Notes under the pieces: model-generated
What the model was told of the DNA's origin: nothing
The model's input: the letters and a program-made list of their open reading frames with translations, nothing else
Databases searched by the model: none
Part shown: piece by piece, positions 25,538 through 33,914 of the stretch
How positions within the stretch are numbered: position 1 is the first letter of the stretch
How the letters are laid out: each line of letters opens with the position of its first letter
Translations under genes and position numbers: made by a program
DNA from: Stanieria sp964562685
Lineage (GTDB): Bacteria; Cyanobacteriota; Cyanobacteriia; Cyanobacteriales; Xenococcaceae
Direction of reading: 5' to 3'
Assembly: GCA_964562685.1 (NCBI GenBank)
Contig: CAZLUP010000042.1
Span: forward strand, 1-39,818
Length of the DNA stretch: 39,818 bases

Positions 25538-26080
25538 ATGAGCCAAACAATTTTCCGTATCTCTCCTTTAATTCGCATTACTCTATTTTGTTTATACTTA
25601 GCTTTAACTATTCCCTTGCCATTTTTGGCACAAGCAACTTCGGCACCAATTCCACCAAGCTTATTATGGGTTGGAATTATTATTGGTGCAGTAGCATTGT
25701 ACGGTGCTGGTTGTGAACGAGTTATTTTAGATGAAGAGAAAATTGCAGTAACTTATCCTGGTTGGATACCTTCATTATTGCGTAAAGGTTGGTCTTTACC
25801 CTGGCAAGAGATTAAACAATTAAAAATGCGTACGACTGGACAGGGTGGATTGGTTTATTATTTTGTTACAGCTTCAGCAGAGCGAGCTTATTTGTTACCA
25901 ATGCGTGTAGTTGGATTTGCTCGCATGGTTAAAATTGTTGAGGAAAAAACGGGAATAGATACTACTGATATTCGTCCGTTAGCACAACCTTGGATGTATT
26001 TAATTTTATTTGGCTGTACTCTATTTTTATTTTTAATTGATGGTTGGACTATTTGGACAGCGATGAGAGAAAGTTTTTGA
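25538..26080 (+). CDS. Small membrane protein with a PH-like/YcxB-type middle domain
   Basis: From the ATG at 25538 it has 180 residues; a TTG at 25517 would add seven. Two helices (about 8-30 and 39-57) lead into CERVILDEEKIAVTYPGWIPSLLRKGWSLPWQEIKQLKMRTTGQGGLVYYFVTAS, a beta-rich stretch with the Trp-x-x-Ile pattern of bacterial PH-like membrane proteins. A third helix WMYLILFGCTLFLFLIDGW lies at about 149-167. Such proteins sit in the inner or thylakoid membrane; the role is unknown. A terminator follows at 26106-26133. Confidence 0.7.
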   Translation: MSQTIFRISPLIRITLFCLYLALTIPLPFLAQATSAPIPPSLLWVGIIIGAVALYGAGCERVILDEEKIAVTYPGWIPSLLRKGWSLPWQEIKQLKMRTTGQGGLVYYFVTASAERAYLLPMRVVGFARMVKIVEEKTGIDTTDIRPLAQPWMYLILFGCTLFLFLIDGWTIWTAMRESF

Positions 26081-26105
26081 TAGCCTTTTATAATAATTAA
26101 TTGCT

Positions 26106-26133
26106 GTAGGGGGAATTCATCAATTCCTCCTAC
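26106..26133 (+). terminator. Long perfect-stem hairpin, probable terminator
   Basis: GTAGGGGGAATT (26106-26117) pairs with AATTCCTCCTAC (26122-26133), 12 pairs with one G-T, loop CATC, followed by TTTATT. It lies 25 bases after the stop of the membrane protein gene. Confidence 0.75.
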
Positions 26134-26225
26134 TTTATTAACTACCTAGATCTCCAAATGAATTTACCCAATCAAACTATAAGTAGTAATGCAAAATTAA
26201 ATACACTGGTGAAGAAAAAAAAATA

Positions 26226-26246
26226 GGGAATAGGGAACAGGGAATA
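26226..26246. repeat. Heptamer tandem repeat (GGGAATA x3)
   Basis: GGGAATA, GGGAACA, GGGAATA in register, in the 318-base gap 26081-26398. That gap otherwise holds the terminator at 26106 and no gene. Confidence 0.75.
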
Positions 26247-26398
26247 GCCATCACTCACCAGTTATCAGTTTGATTTTGAACTATGAACTATATAAAAATG
26301 GGATGTTATGGTATCTATGACCTACAAAGTTCAAGATGTCACAGTTTTGAATAACCATTGTAAAGTATCAATAGAGAGAAAAACTTTTTAAATTAAAA

Positions 26399-26818
26399 AT
26401 GCCTAAGCCTACTCAAGCTCATCTTGACCGCACAATCAAAAAAAACCAGCCGTTAGAACTAAAACAGAAAACTCTTAGCCAAATGCAATATTATATGGGG
26501 GCTAAATTAATTGAGGTGGGAATTGATCCTCAATCTGTTATTTATCGCTGGTCAGTCAAACATAAGGAAGACGAGCAAATTTGTACTTTGAGTGCTTTTT
26601 GGGGTGAATCTAAAAAGAAACTGCTCTCTGGAGAAGAGCCTCTTACTGGTGCGGAGTTAATTGACTGTGCTAGAGCAAATGCTTCTTCTGGAATTAAAAA
26701 AGCAGCGCAGTTATGTGGTTACAGCACAGATGTTAGCGGTTTTCAGACTGCATTAAAGCAAACTAGTCAGGAAATGGGACTGTCAATTGAATCTTTAAAA
26801 AATTTACTCGAAAAGTAA
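26399..26818 (+). CDS. Hypothetical protein, 139 residues
   Basis: A soluble, mostly helical protein starting MPKPTQAHLDRTIKKNQP. Middle part MQYYMGAKLIEVGIDPQSVIYRWSVKH (about 29-55), then LTGAELIDCARANASSGIKKAAQLCGYSTDVSGFQTALKQTSQEMGLSIESL (about 82-133). The latter looks like a helical bundle and contains the two cysteines C90 and C106. I do not recognise the family. The start follows a purine-rich AGAGAGAAAAA stretch and a coding bias consistent with its neighbours. Confidence 0.65.
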   Translation: MPKPTQAHLDRTIKKNQPLELKQKTLSQMQYYMGAKLIEVGIDPQSVIYRWSVKHKEDEQICTLSAFWGESKKKLLSGEEPLTGAELIDCARANASSGIKKAAQLCGYSTDVSGFQTALKQTSQEMGLSIESLKNLLEK

Positions 26819-27054
26819 AGATATTGAAAGTAAAAAAAGAAAAGCTGAAGTGCGATCGCTCTAGCTTATTTTATTTATTATAAAATGCTCAAAGGCTATA
26901 ATTAGCCGAAGAGAAGCTACCACGAAGCGGAGGCGTGTAGAGTATATCACTGCCAGATTAATCTTCACCTGCAAAGATTTATATAATTGCTCAATTGCGC
27001 TCTAAAAATATTTTAGATTAAGTGAAGATTAATCATTTAATTTCAGACTAACAA

Positions 27055-27783
27055 TTAAGCGATCGCTTGTTCGTAACGCCGATTTATTTCTTCCCAGTTG
27101 ACTACATTCCACCATTGAGTAAGATATTCATCTCGTTTATTGCGATATTTGAGATAATAAGCGTGTTCCCAAACATCATTACCCATAATTGGATACATTC
27201 CTTCCATCAACGGACTATCTTGATTGGCAGTACTCATTACTTGTAATTGGTTATTATTATCCAAAACTAACCAAGCCCAACCACTACCAAATTGTTTGCT
27301 GCCAGCCTCATTAAACTGTTCTTTAAAAGCGTCAAAGCTGCCAAAAGTTTCAGTAATTGCTGTTGAGATCGCTCCTGTGGGATTTCCTCCACCATCGGGA
27401 CTCATAATCTCCCAAAACATTGCATGGTTGACGTACCCACCACCGTTATTACGAACAGTTGTTAAAATAGCCTCGGGAACACTATTTATATTTCGCAGAA
27501 TGTCTTCCGCCGATTGACTGGCTAATTCTGGATATTGACTAACTGCTTTATTGAGGTTTTTTGTATAGGCAGCATGATGCTTATCGTGGTGAAACCTCAT
27601 CGTTTCTGCATCGATATAAGGTTCGAGGGCATCGTAAGCGTAAGGGAGAGGAGGCAATTGAAAAAGCTTGTCACTAGCTGCATCGGAAGATTGCGCCATC
27701 GCCAATTTGGGAAAAGTTCCAAACATCGCAGCACCAGTGGTTGCGCCTAAAATTAAAAGAAAATTCCGTCGATTAAAAGACAT
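27055..27783 (-). CDS. sodA: Manganese superoxide dismutase with Tat-type signal
   Basis: A 242-residue Fe/Mn superoxide dismutase converting superoxide to peroxide and oxygen. The N-terminus MSFNRRNFLLILGATTGAAMFG carries a twin-arginine RRNFL motif and ends in AMAQ near residue 31, so it is exported or anchored via Tat. Metal ligands are in FHHDKHHAAY (His), GGYVNHAMFWEIM (His), and GNDVWEHAYYLKY (Asp, His). The Mn type is indicated by QFGSGWAWLVL, NQDSPLMEG and Gly rather than Gln before the VNHAMFW motif. Membrane-associated MnSOD is known in cyanobacteria, where it protects thylakoid and plasma membrane. It is divergent from the fibrillin-like gene. Confidence 0.93.
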   Translation of the reverse strand: MSFNRRNFLLILGATTGAAMFGTFPKLAMAQSSDAASDKLFQLPPLPYAYDALEPYIDAETMRFHHDKHHAAYTKNLNKAVSQYPELASQSAEDILRNINSVPEAILTTVRNNGGGYVNHAMFWEIMSPDGGGNPTGAISTAITETFGSFDAFKEQFNEAGSKQFGSGWAWLVLDNNNQLQVMSTANQDSPLMEGMYPIMGNDVWEHAYYLKYRNKRDEYLTQWWNVVNWEEINRRYEQAIA

Positions 27784-27908
27784 CTTTAAATTAATTAAAT
27801 TTCAGCCAATAACTAAGAGAATTGTATCTCATAGGAAAGATTATAAAGATTAGGAAACTAAATCGACTCTTAATAAAGAATAACATTAATTATCAATAAA
27901 GCGATCGC

Positions 27909-28484
27909 ATGGAATATTTATCTGTTCTTGAACAAGCTGCTAATTCATTTTTAACTAATTCAGATTTACCTGATTCGGCTACTGTAGTCGAAGCATTATT
28001 ACAAGCAGAAAAGGAAGCAAGACAAAGAAAAAGTTCTGCTTCTTTTGAGCAATTAATTGGTACTTGGCAATTATGTTTTATTACTGGTACAAAAAAAACC
28101 AGACAAAAGGCTGGTATTGTTTTGGGTGCTGGCAAATATATTCCCAAATTTATTAAGATTACCTTGACTTATTTTTTATCTCAAGAACAAGGTCGAGTTG
28201 ATAATTGTGTTGCAGTTGGTGGTTTAACTTTATCTCTAACAGGACCAACGAAATTTTTGTCTCCCAAAAATCTTTTAGCCTTTGATTTTACTCAAATGAT
28301 TGTCAAATTATTTAACTTGAAAATTTATCAAGGTTATATCAGATCGGGCAAGTTAAAAGAAGAAAAATTTTATCAAGAAGAAATTAATCAACAAGCTTTT
28401 TTTGCTTATTTTTTAATCCAAAATCGTCTAATTGCTGCTAGAGGTAGAGGTGGCGGTTTGGCTTTATGGACTAGGATTGATTAA
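27909..28484 (+). CDS. PAP/fibrillin-like lipid-associated protein
   Basis: A 191-residue protein that fits the plastid-lipid-associated/fibrillin family, whose lipocalin-like barrel binds hydrophobic molecules at thylakoids and plastoglobules. Residues about 47-60 read LIGTWQLCFITGTKK (the strand-A GTW motif), followed by VLGAGKYIPKFIKITLTYF, GLTLSLTGPTKFLSPKNLLAFDFTQMIVKLF and the end FFAYFLIQNRLIAARGRGGGLALWTRID. There is no signal peptide. Its start is 125 bases from the divergent sodA and its stop is 40 bases before the prolyl oligopeptidase gene, which may follow on the same transcript. The family call is moderately sure. Confidence 0.65.
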   Translation: MEYLSVLEQAANSFLTNSDLPDSATVVEALLQAEKEARQRKSSASFEQLIGTWQLCFITGTKKTRQKAGIVLGAGKYIPKFIKITLTYFLSQEQGRVDNCVAVGGLTLSLTGPTKFLSPKNLLAFDFTQMIVKLFNLKIYQGYIRSGKLKEEKFYQEEINQQAFFAYFLIQNRLIAARGRGGGLALWTRID

Positions 28485-28524
28485 GATAATTTAATTCAAA
28501 ACAAATATCTATTACTTGGTAATC

Positions 28525-30588
28525 ATGTCTAATTTGCAATATCCATCAAGCAAACAAACCGAAGCAAAAGATCGCTTTTTTGATGTAGAAATAAAAGACC
28601 CTTATCGTTGGTTAGAAAATCCTGATAGTGAGGAAACTAAAGCTTGGGTTGAAGCGCAAAATAAAGTTACTTTTGGTTATTTATCTCAACTAGAAATTAG
28701 AGAAAAGCTGAAAGATAGAATTACTCAATTATGGAATTATGAAAAATTTGGCATTCCTTTTAAAGAAGGTGAACGTTATTTTTATTTCAAAAATGATGGT
28801 TTGCAAAATCAAAGTGTTTTATATACTTTAGAATCTTTAGATGGAGAACCAAAAGTATTATTAGACCCAAATAAATTATCAACAGACGGGACAGTTGCTT
28901 TATCAAGTTTAGCCATTAGTGATGATGGAAATTTCATGGCTTATGGATTATCAAATGCTGGTTCAGATTGGATTGAATATAAAGTAAAAGATGTTGAAAC
29001 AGGAGAAGATTTAGTCGATCATCTCAAGTGGATTAAATTTTCTGGTGCATCTTGGACAAAAGATAACCAAGGCTTCTTTTACAGTCGCTATGATGAACCT
29101 AATGACAAAACTAAATTAGAAGATGTTAATTATTATCAAAAACTCTACTATCATCGGTTAGGAACAGAACAGTCTGAAGACATTTTAATTTATCATCGTC
29201 CCGACCAAAAAGAATGGGGTTTTAGTGGTGGTGTTACTGAAGATGGACGTTATTTAGTAATTAGTGTTTGGTGCGGTACCGATCCAAAAAATTTAATTTT
29301 TTACAAAGATTTACAAGAACCCAATTCAGAAATAATTGAATTAATTAATGAATTTGAAGCCAATTATGATTTGATCGATCATGATGGTTCAATCTTTTGG
29401 TTTAGAACAGATTTAGATGCACCAAAAGGAAAAATTATTGCGATTGATATTAATAATCCTGATAAAAATAATTGGCAAGAAATTATTCCCGAAGCTGAAG
29501 AAACTCTAGGAGGAATTGCTGCTCTTAACAATCAATTTGTGGCTGACTATCTTAAAGATGCGCGATCGCAGGTTAAAATTTTTAGTTTAGATGGTACTTT
29601 TATTCGTGAAGTAGATTTACCTGGTATTGGTTCGGCTGGTGGTTTTGATGGCAAAAGAACCGATACTGAAACCTTTTATAATTTTACTAGTTTTACTACT
29701 CCTGACACCATTTATCGCTACGATTTGGTAACAGGAAAAAGTACGATTTTTCGTCAGCCAACCGTAGATTTTAATCCTGATGATTATGTAACTAAACAAG
29801 TCTTTTATCCTAGTAAAGATGGGACAAACATCCCCATGTTTATTACCCACAAAAAAGACTTACAACTAGATGGCAATAATCCCACTTGTCTTTATGGTTA
29901 CGGTGGTTTCAGCGTTTCTCTTACCCCTAGTTTCTCGATTGCCAACTTAGTCTGGATGGAATTAGGAGGAATTTATGCTGTACCTAACCTACGAGGTGGT
30001 GGTGAATACGGCGAAGAATGGCATCAAGCAGGCATGAAAGAGAATAAACAAAACGTCTTTGATGACTTTATTGCAGCAGCAGAATGGCTAATTAATAATA
30101 AATATACCTCCCCTAATAAACTTGCGATCGCGGGTGGTAGCAATGGAGGCTTATTAGTCGGTGCTTGTATGACTCAACGCCCAGACTTATTCGCAGCAGT
30201 TTTACCCGCAGTAGGTGTAATGGATATGTTGCGTTTCCATAAATTTACCATTGGTTGGGCGTGGTGTTCTGAATACGGTAGTCCCGAAAACGAAGCAGAA
30301 TTTAAGACACTATATTCCTATTCTCCCTTACATAATCTCAAACCAGGAACAAAATATCCAGCCACTCTGATTACTACTGCCGATCATGATGACAGAGTTG
30401 TACCTGCCCACAGTTTCAAATTTGCAGCAGCTTTACAAGCAGCCCATGCAGGAGATAATCCTGTGTTGATTCGCATCGAAACTAAAGCTGGACATGGTGC
30501 AGGTAAACCTACAGCCAAGATTATCGAAGAAATTGCCGATCAATGGGCTTTTTTAGTTGATAATCTGAAAGTATTTTCAAACTATTGA
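28525..30588 (+). CDS. Prolyl oligopeptidase (S9A serine peptidase)
   Basis: From ATG 28525 it gives 687 residues; an upstream in-frame TTG at 28516 is less likely. The N-terminal part (about 1-70, DPYRWLENPDSEETKAWVEAQN) and a seven-bladed propeller (about 70-420) precede the alpha/beta hydrolase domain. The nucleophile is Ser539 in GGSNGG, the acid is in DHDDRVVP (about 620-627), and the base is His657 in KAGHGAGKP. NLRGGGEYGEEWHQAG near 489-504 is the conserved loop beside the active site. It cuts short peptides after proline in the cytoplasm. Length is slightly below the ~710 of eukaryotic enzymes. No signal peptide. Confidence 0.95.
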   Translation: MSNLQYPSSKQTEAKDRFFDVEIKDPYRWLENPDSEETKAWVEAQNKVTFGYLSQLEIREKLKDRITQLWNYEKFGIPFKEGERYFYFKNDGLQNQSVLYTLESLDGEPKVLLDPNKLSTDGTVALSSLAISDDGNFMAYGLSNAGSDWIEYKVKDVETGEDLVDHLKWIKFSGASWTKDNQGFFYSRYDEPNDKTKLEDVNYYQKLYYHRLGTEQSEDILIYHRPDQKEWGFSGGVTEDGRYLVISVWCGTDPKNLIFYKDLQEPNSEIIELINEFEANYDLIDHDGSIFWFRTDLDAPKGKIIAIDINNPDKNNWQEIIPEAEETLGGIAALNNQFVADYLKDARSQVKIFSLDGTFIREVDLPGIGSAGGFDGKRTDTETFYNFTSFTTPDTIYRYDLVTGKSTIFRQPTVDFNPDDYVTKQVFYPSKDGTNIPMFITHKKDLQLDGNNPTCLYGYGGFSVSLTPSFSIANLVWMELGGIYAVPNLRGGGEYGEEWHQAGMKENKQNVFDDFIAAAEWLINNKYTSPNKLAIAGGSNGGLLVGACMTQRPDLFAAVLPAVGVMDMLRFHKFTIGWAWCSEYGSPENEAEFKTLYSYSPLHNLKPGTKYPATLITTADHDDRVVPAHSFKFAAALQAAHAGDNPVLIRIETKAGHGAGKPTAKIIEEIADQWAFLVDNLKVFSNY

Positions 30589-30666
30589 TTAGATATTATA
30601 TAGTTTGGTCAAAGGTATCAAAATATTGTTTGATCTATTGGTCTACTTTTTGTAAGTTCTTAAAAG

Positions 30667-30687
30667 CTAACAGCTAAAAGCTAAGAA
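30667..30687. repeat. Heptamer tandem repeat (GCTAAAA-type x3)
   Basis: GCTAACA, GCTAAAA, GCTAAGA in register, in the gap between the peptidase and groEL2. Confidence 0.6.
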
Positions 30688-30785
30688 TTCTATCTTCTCA
30701 GTTTGCCACTTTAAATCATCAACGCCTAGGTACGGTAATTTGGGTAAGGAAAACACCCATGATTATTGCTTGACAGACGTTTAAT

Positions 30786-30799
30786 CTTAGCTAGCTAAG
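30786..30799. promoter_or_regulatory. 14-base perfect palindrome in the groEL2 upstream region
   Basis: CTTAGCTAGCTAAG is a perfect palindrome that starts 10 bases after a TTGACA hexamer (30770-30775), about 70 bases upstream of the CIRCE. If TTGACA is a -35 box, the palindrome would cover the spacer/-10 region and could be a second operator. No good TATAAT is seen at the standard spacing, so the promoter itself is uncertain. Confidence 0.4.
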
Positions 30800-30869
30800 T
30801 AAGTTAGTGGCTTGAAAACCGAGTCTTAGCAAAGCTTTGAGAATTTAAAGATCGATCTCAATAAATTTC

Positions 30870-30896
30870 TTAGCACTCTCCCTGCAAGAGTGCTAA
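30870..30896. promoter_or_regulatory. CIRCE element (HrcA operator)
   Basis: TTAGCACTC, nine bases, GAGTGCTAA: a perfect copy of the CIRCE consensus, 42 bases before the groEL2 ATG. HrcA binds it and represses chaperonin genes until heat or misfolded protein titrates HrcA. In cyanobacteria it commonly controls groESL and groEL2. Confidence 0.97.
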
Positions 30897-30938
30897 ATTT
30901 GCATAAGGAAACACGATCAAATTTCAAGACAAAATTCT

Positions 30939-32603
30939 ATGGCAAAAATTATCTCGTTTAAGGAAGAGTCAAGAAGATCGTTAGAAAGGGGTGTCAACTC
31001 CCTAGCTAATGCAGTTAAAATTACTCTTGGTCCCAAAGGGCGCAATGTTTTATTAGAAAAGAAATTTGGCGCACCCCAAATCGTTAACGATGGAATTACC
31101 GTTGCCAAAGAAATCGAATTAGAAGATCCATTAGAAAATACTGGTGCTAGATTAATTCAAGAAGTAGCTTCTAAAACTAAAGATATTGCTGGAGATGGTA
31201 CAACTACCGCGACAGTTATTGCTCAAGCATTAATCAAAGAAGGTTTAAAAAATGTTACCGCAGGGGCTAATCCTGTAGCCTTAAAAAAAGGTTTAGAAAA
31301 AACTACCGCTTATTTAGTTAAAGAAATCGTAGCTGTAGCCAAACCAGTTACAGGAGATGCGATCGCACAAGTAGCTACCGTTTCGGCTGGTAATGACGAA
31401 GAAATTGGGGCAATGATCGCTGAGGCGATGGATAAAGTAACTAAAGATGGCGTTATTACCGTTGAAGAATCCAAATCTTTAGCTACTGAATTAGATGTAG
31501 TTGAAGGGATGCAACTCGATCGCGGTTATATTTCTCCTTATTTTATTACTGATCAAGAAAGACAACAGGTTAATTTTGATAACGCCTTAATCTTGATCAC
31601 TGACAAGAAAATTGGTGCGATCGCAGATTTAGTTCCTGTCTTAGAAAAAGTTGCTCGTTCTGGTCAACCTTTATTAATTATTGCAGAAGATTTAGAAGGC
31701 GAAGCTTTAGCTACCTTAGTAGTTAATAAAGCTCGTGGTGTTCTAAACGTAGCTGCGATCAAAGCTCCTTCTTTTGGCGATCGCCGTAAACAAATGCTTC
31801 AAGATATCGCCATCCTCACTGGCGGACAAATGATTTCTGAAGAAATCGGCTTGAGCTTAGAAATGGTTTCTCTTGAGATGCTAGGTAAAGCTGAGAAGAT
31901 TACCATTGACAAAGAAAATACCACAATAGTTTCTGGTGGTGGTAAAACCGAAGAGATTCAAAAACGAGTTGCTCAAATACGCAAACAATTAGAAGAAACT
32001 GATTCCGAATACGACGCAGAAAAATTACAAGAACGGATCGCTAAACTCGCTGGTGGTGTTGCTGTCATTAAAGTTGGTGCAGCTACTGAAACCGAACTCA
32101 AAGAGCGCAAACTTCGCATCGAAGACGCACTTAACGCTACTAAAGCTGCGGTAGAAGAAGGAATTGTTCCTGGCGGTGGCACAACTCTAATTCATTTAGC
32201 AAATAAAGTTGTTGATTTCAAAAATCAATTAAGCAACGACGAAGAAAAAGTTGCTGCTGATATTTTTGCTAAAGCCTTAGAAGCTCCCTTACGTCAATTA
32301 GCTGATAATGCTGGAGTAGAAGGTACAGTTATTGTTGAACGAGTTAAAAATACCGACTTTAATGTTGGTTACAATGCTTTAACTGGTCAATTTGAAGATT
32401 TGATTGCTGCTGGTATTATCGACCCAGCTAAAGTAGTACGTTCTGCGGTACAAAATGCAGCTTCTATTGCTGGTATGGTTTTAACTACAGAAGCATTAGT
32501 AGTAGAAAAACCAGAACCCTCAGCCCCTGCAATGCCTGGTGGTATGGATGGCATGGGTGGCATGGGCGGAATGGGTGGTATGGGTGGCATGGGCATGATG
32601 TAA
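30939..32603 (+). CDS. groEL2: 60 kDa chaperonin GroEL, cyanobacterial GroEL2 type
   Basis: A 554-residue chaperonin. The N-terminus KIISFKEESRRSLERGVNSLANAVKITLGPKGRNVLLEKKF and DPLENTGARLIQEVASKTKDIAGDGTTTAT (about 50-90, with the ATP-site GDGTT) match GroEL2, not the GroEL1 paired with groES. There is no groES upstream, again as expected for groEL2. The apical and hinge motifs (GYISPYF, PGGGTTLIHLA) are intact. The last ~25 residues are Met/Gly-rich (GGM repeats), the flexible tail that lines the folding cavity. It is regulated by the CIRCE at 30870-30896; ATAAGGAAA upstream of the ATG may serve as the ribosome binding site. A clear terminator follows. Confidence 0.96.
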   Translation: MAKIISFKEESRRSLERGVNSLANAVKITLGPKGRNVLLEKKFGAPQIVNDGITVAKEIELEDPLENTGARLIQEVASKTKDIAGDGTTTATVIAQALIKEGLKNVTAGANPVALKKGLEKTTAYLVKEIVAVAKPVTGDAIAQVATVSAGNDEEIGAMIAEAMDKVTKDGVITVEESKSLATELDVVEGMQLDRGYISPYFITDQERQQVNFDNALILITDKKIGAIADLVPVLEKVARSGQPLLIIAEDLEGEALATLVVNKARGVLNVAAIKAPSFGDRRKQMLQDIAILTGGQMISEEIGLSLEMVSLEMLGKAEKITIDKENTTIVSGGGKTEEIQKRVAQIRKQLEETDSEYDAEKLQERIAKLAGGVAVIKVGAATETELKERKLRIEDALNATKAAVEEGIVPGGGTTLIHLANKVVDFKNQLSNDEEKVAADIFAKALEAPLRQLADNAGVEGTVIVERVKNTDFNVGYNALTGQFEDLIAAGIIDPAKVVRSAVQNAASIAGMVLTTEALVVEKPEPSAPAMPGGMDGMGGMGGMGGMGGMGMM

Positions 32604-32645
32604 TGCTCGGTTGAACCTATCATTCTCAACCCTAATTAATTCTTA

Positions 32646-32682
32646 AACAGTCTGTTAATTTTAGCAGGCTGTTATTTTTTTT
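32646..32682 (+). terminator. Rho-independent terminator of groEL2
   Basis: AACAGTCTG (32646-32654) pairs with CAGGCTGTT (32665-32673) including one G-T, followed by a run of T (32675-32682). It lies 42 bases after the groEL2 stop and next to the convergent aroE stop. Confidence 0.9.
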
Positions 32683-32684
32683 AT

Positions 32685-33557
32685 TCAAACCAAACCCAAA
32701 TGTCGTTGTAGAGATTGACGCATCACATCTACGGGAACAGGTTGCTGTAACCAAATTTCTAACGCTGCTACACCCTGTTGTACCAACATTTCTAAACCAT
32801 CAATTATTACCGCACCTTTTGCTTTCGCCAATTGTAGAAATTGGGTGGGATTAGGAGTATAAATTAAATCATACGCGATCGCGCCTGACGGCAATTTTTT
32901 CAATAATTCCCCATCGAGAGGAGATTGTTCTACGTGGGGGTACATTCCAATCGGGGTTGTATTAATTAATAATTCTGCTGCTGGTAGCAAGGCGTTCAAT
33001 CCTTCCCAATAATGAATTTTTAATTTGGTAGTAATTTCACGATTATTTGGCCAACTTTGATAAAAATGAGCCAATTTATCCTTATTGCGTCCTACCACGT
33101 GGATTTCTGAACAACCAAGTTCGATTAGCCCTACCACTACTGCTCTAGCTGCCCCACCATTACCCAAAATTACAGGCGTTACTTTTCGCCAATCTCGTTC
33201 TAAATTCTGTAGTGGAGCGACAAATCCGATCACATCGGTATTTGTTCCTTGCCAACCATTTTCAGTGCGCCAAACTGTATTAACTGCACCAATCATTTCT
33301 GCTTCAGGAGCAACTTTACTCAATAAAGGTATAATTGCTTGCTTGTGAGGAATAGTCACACTAAAACCAACTAAATCAATGGCTGCCAATCCTGCGATCG
33401 CAGTTGCTAAATTATTTGGTTTAACTGGAAAGGGAATATAAACATAATCAATACCCATTTGTTCGATAGCAGCATTGTGCATCACGGGCGATAAAGAATG
33501 CTCAACTGGATCACCGATAATTCCGAGAAGTTTAGTTTTGCCTGTAATTAAAACCAT
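32685..33557 (-). CDS. aroE: Shikimate dehydrogenase
   Basis: A 290-residue AroE, reducing 3-dehydroshikimate to shikimate with NADPH in aromatic amino acid synthesis. The substrate half has GDPVEHSLSPVMHNAAI (about 16-32, the paired serines) and VGFSVTIPHKQAI (about 62-74, with the catalytic lysine). NADP binding is by ILGNGGAARAVVVGL (about 130-144). NTTPIGMYP and DLIYTPNPTQFLQLAKAKGAVIIDGLEMLVQQGVAALEIW are typical of the C-terminal part. Length and motifs are normal. It is convergent with groEL2; no partner genes adjoin. Confidence 0.95.
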   Translation of the reverse strand: MVLITGKTKLLGIIGDPVEHSLSPVMHNAAIEQMGIDYVYIPFPVKPNNLATAIAGLAAIDLVGFSVTIPHKQAIIPLLSKVAPEAEMIGAVNTVWRTENGWQGTNTDVIGFVAPLQNLERDWRKVTPVILGNGGAARAVVVGLIELGCSEIHVVGRNKDKLAHFYQSWPNNREITTKLKIHYWEGLNALLPAAELLINTTPIGMYPHVEQSPLDGELLKKLPSGAIAYDLIYTPNPTQFLQLAKAKGAVIIDGLEMLVQQGVAALEIWLQQPVPVDVMRQSLQRHLGLV

Positions 33558-33914
33558 AAAATATTTTTACGTAATCCCATCTATATTTTACTGAGATTGT
33601 ACAAAAATTCATTTATTCTTAAAATTTAATCAGTACAAACTCTATTTACAATAATTTTGCTTAAGTATTGATCGGTAAACTTTGATTAATTTTTGGGTAA
33701 TTTTAGCTCTAGGAAATTACTTATTACTAATATTGACAATTGAAAAATCATAAATATAATCAATTATTTCAGTAAATCTTACCAGCATTAGATTAATTAT
33801 TAATAACAGGAACAAAAAAAAAGTAGAAGAATTACTAAAGTCAATTGTGCAAGCAATGAATAACATGGGACAAGATGAGTTGTTATTTATTGTTGATCGA
33901 ATACAAAAAATCTT
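33558..33914. other. 357-base AT-rich gap with a short open frame overlapping the next start
   Basis: An open frame runs from about 33760 and stops at TGA 33916-33918, overlapping the ATG of the CARDB-like gene as ATGA. Its last part reads VEELLKSIVQAMNNMGQDELLFIVDRIQKIL, which looks protein-like (amphipathic helix), but the only normal starts are GTG 33847 or ATGs within it, giving 23 residues or fewer. It may be the tail of a decayed gene or a coupling peptide. The rest of the gap is AT-rich and shows no other feature. Confidence 0.4.

Noticed and set aside
27893..28147. Minus-strand 84-codon frame
   Set aside because: Lies inside the fibrillin-like gene, which has a better start, better composition and family-like motifs.
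30770..30800. Classical sigma-70 promoter for groEL2
   Set aside because: TTGACA is present but no TATAAT-like hexamer lies 16-18 bases downstream; only the palindrome is reported.
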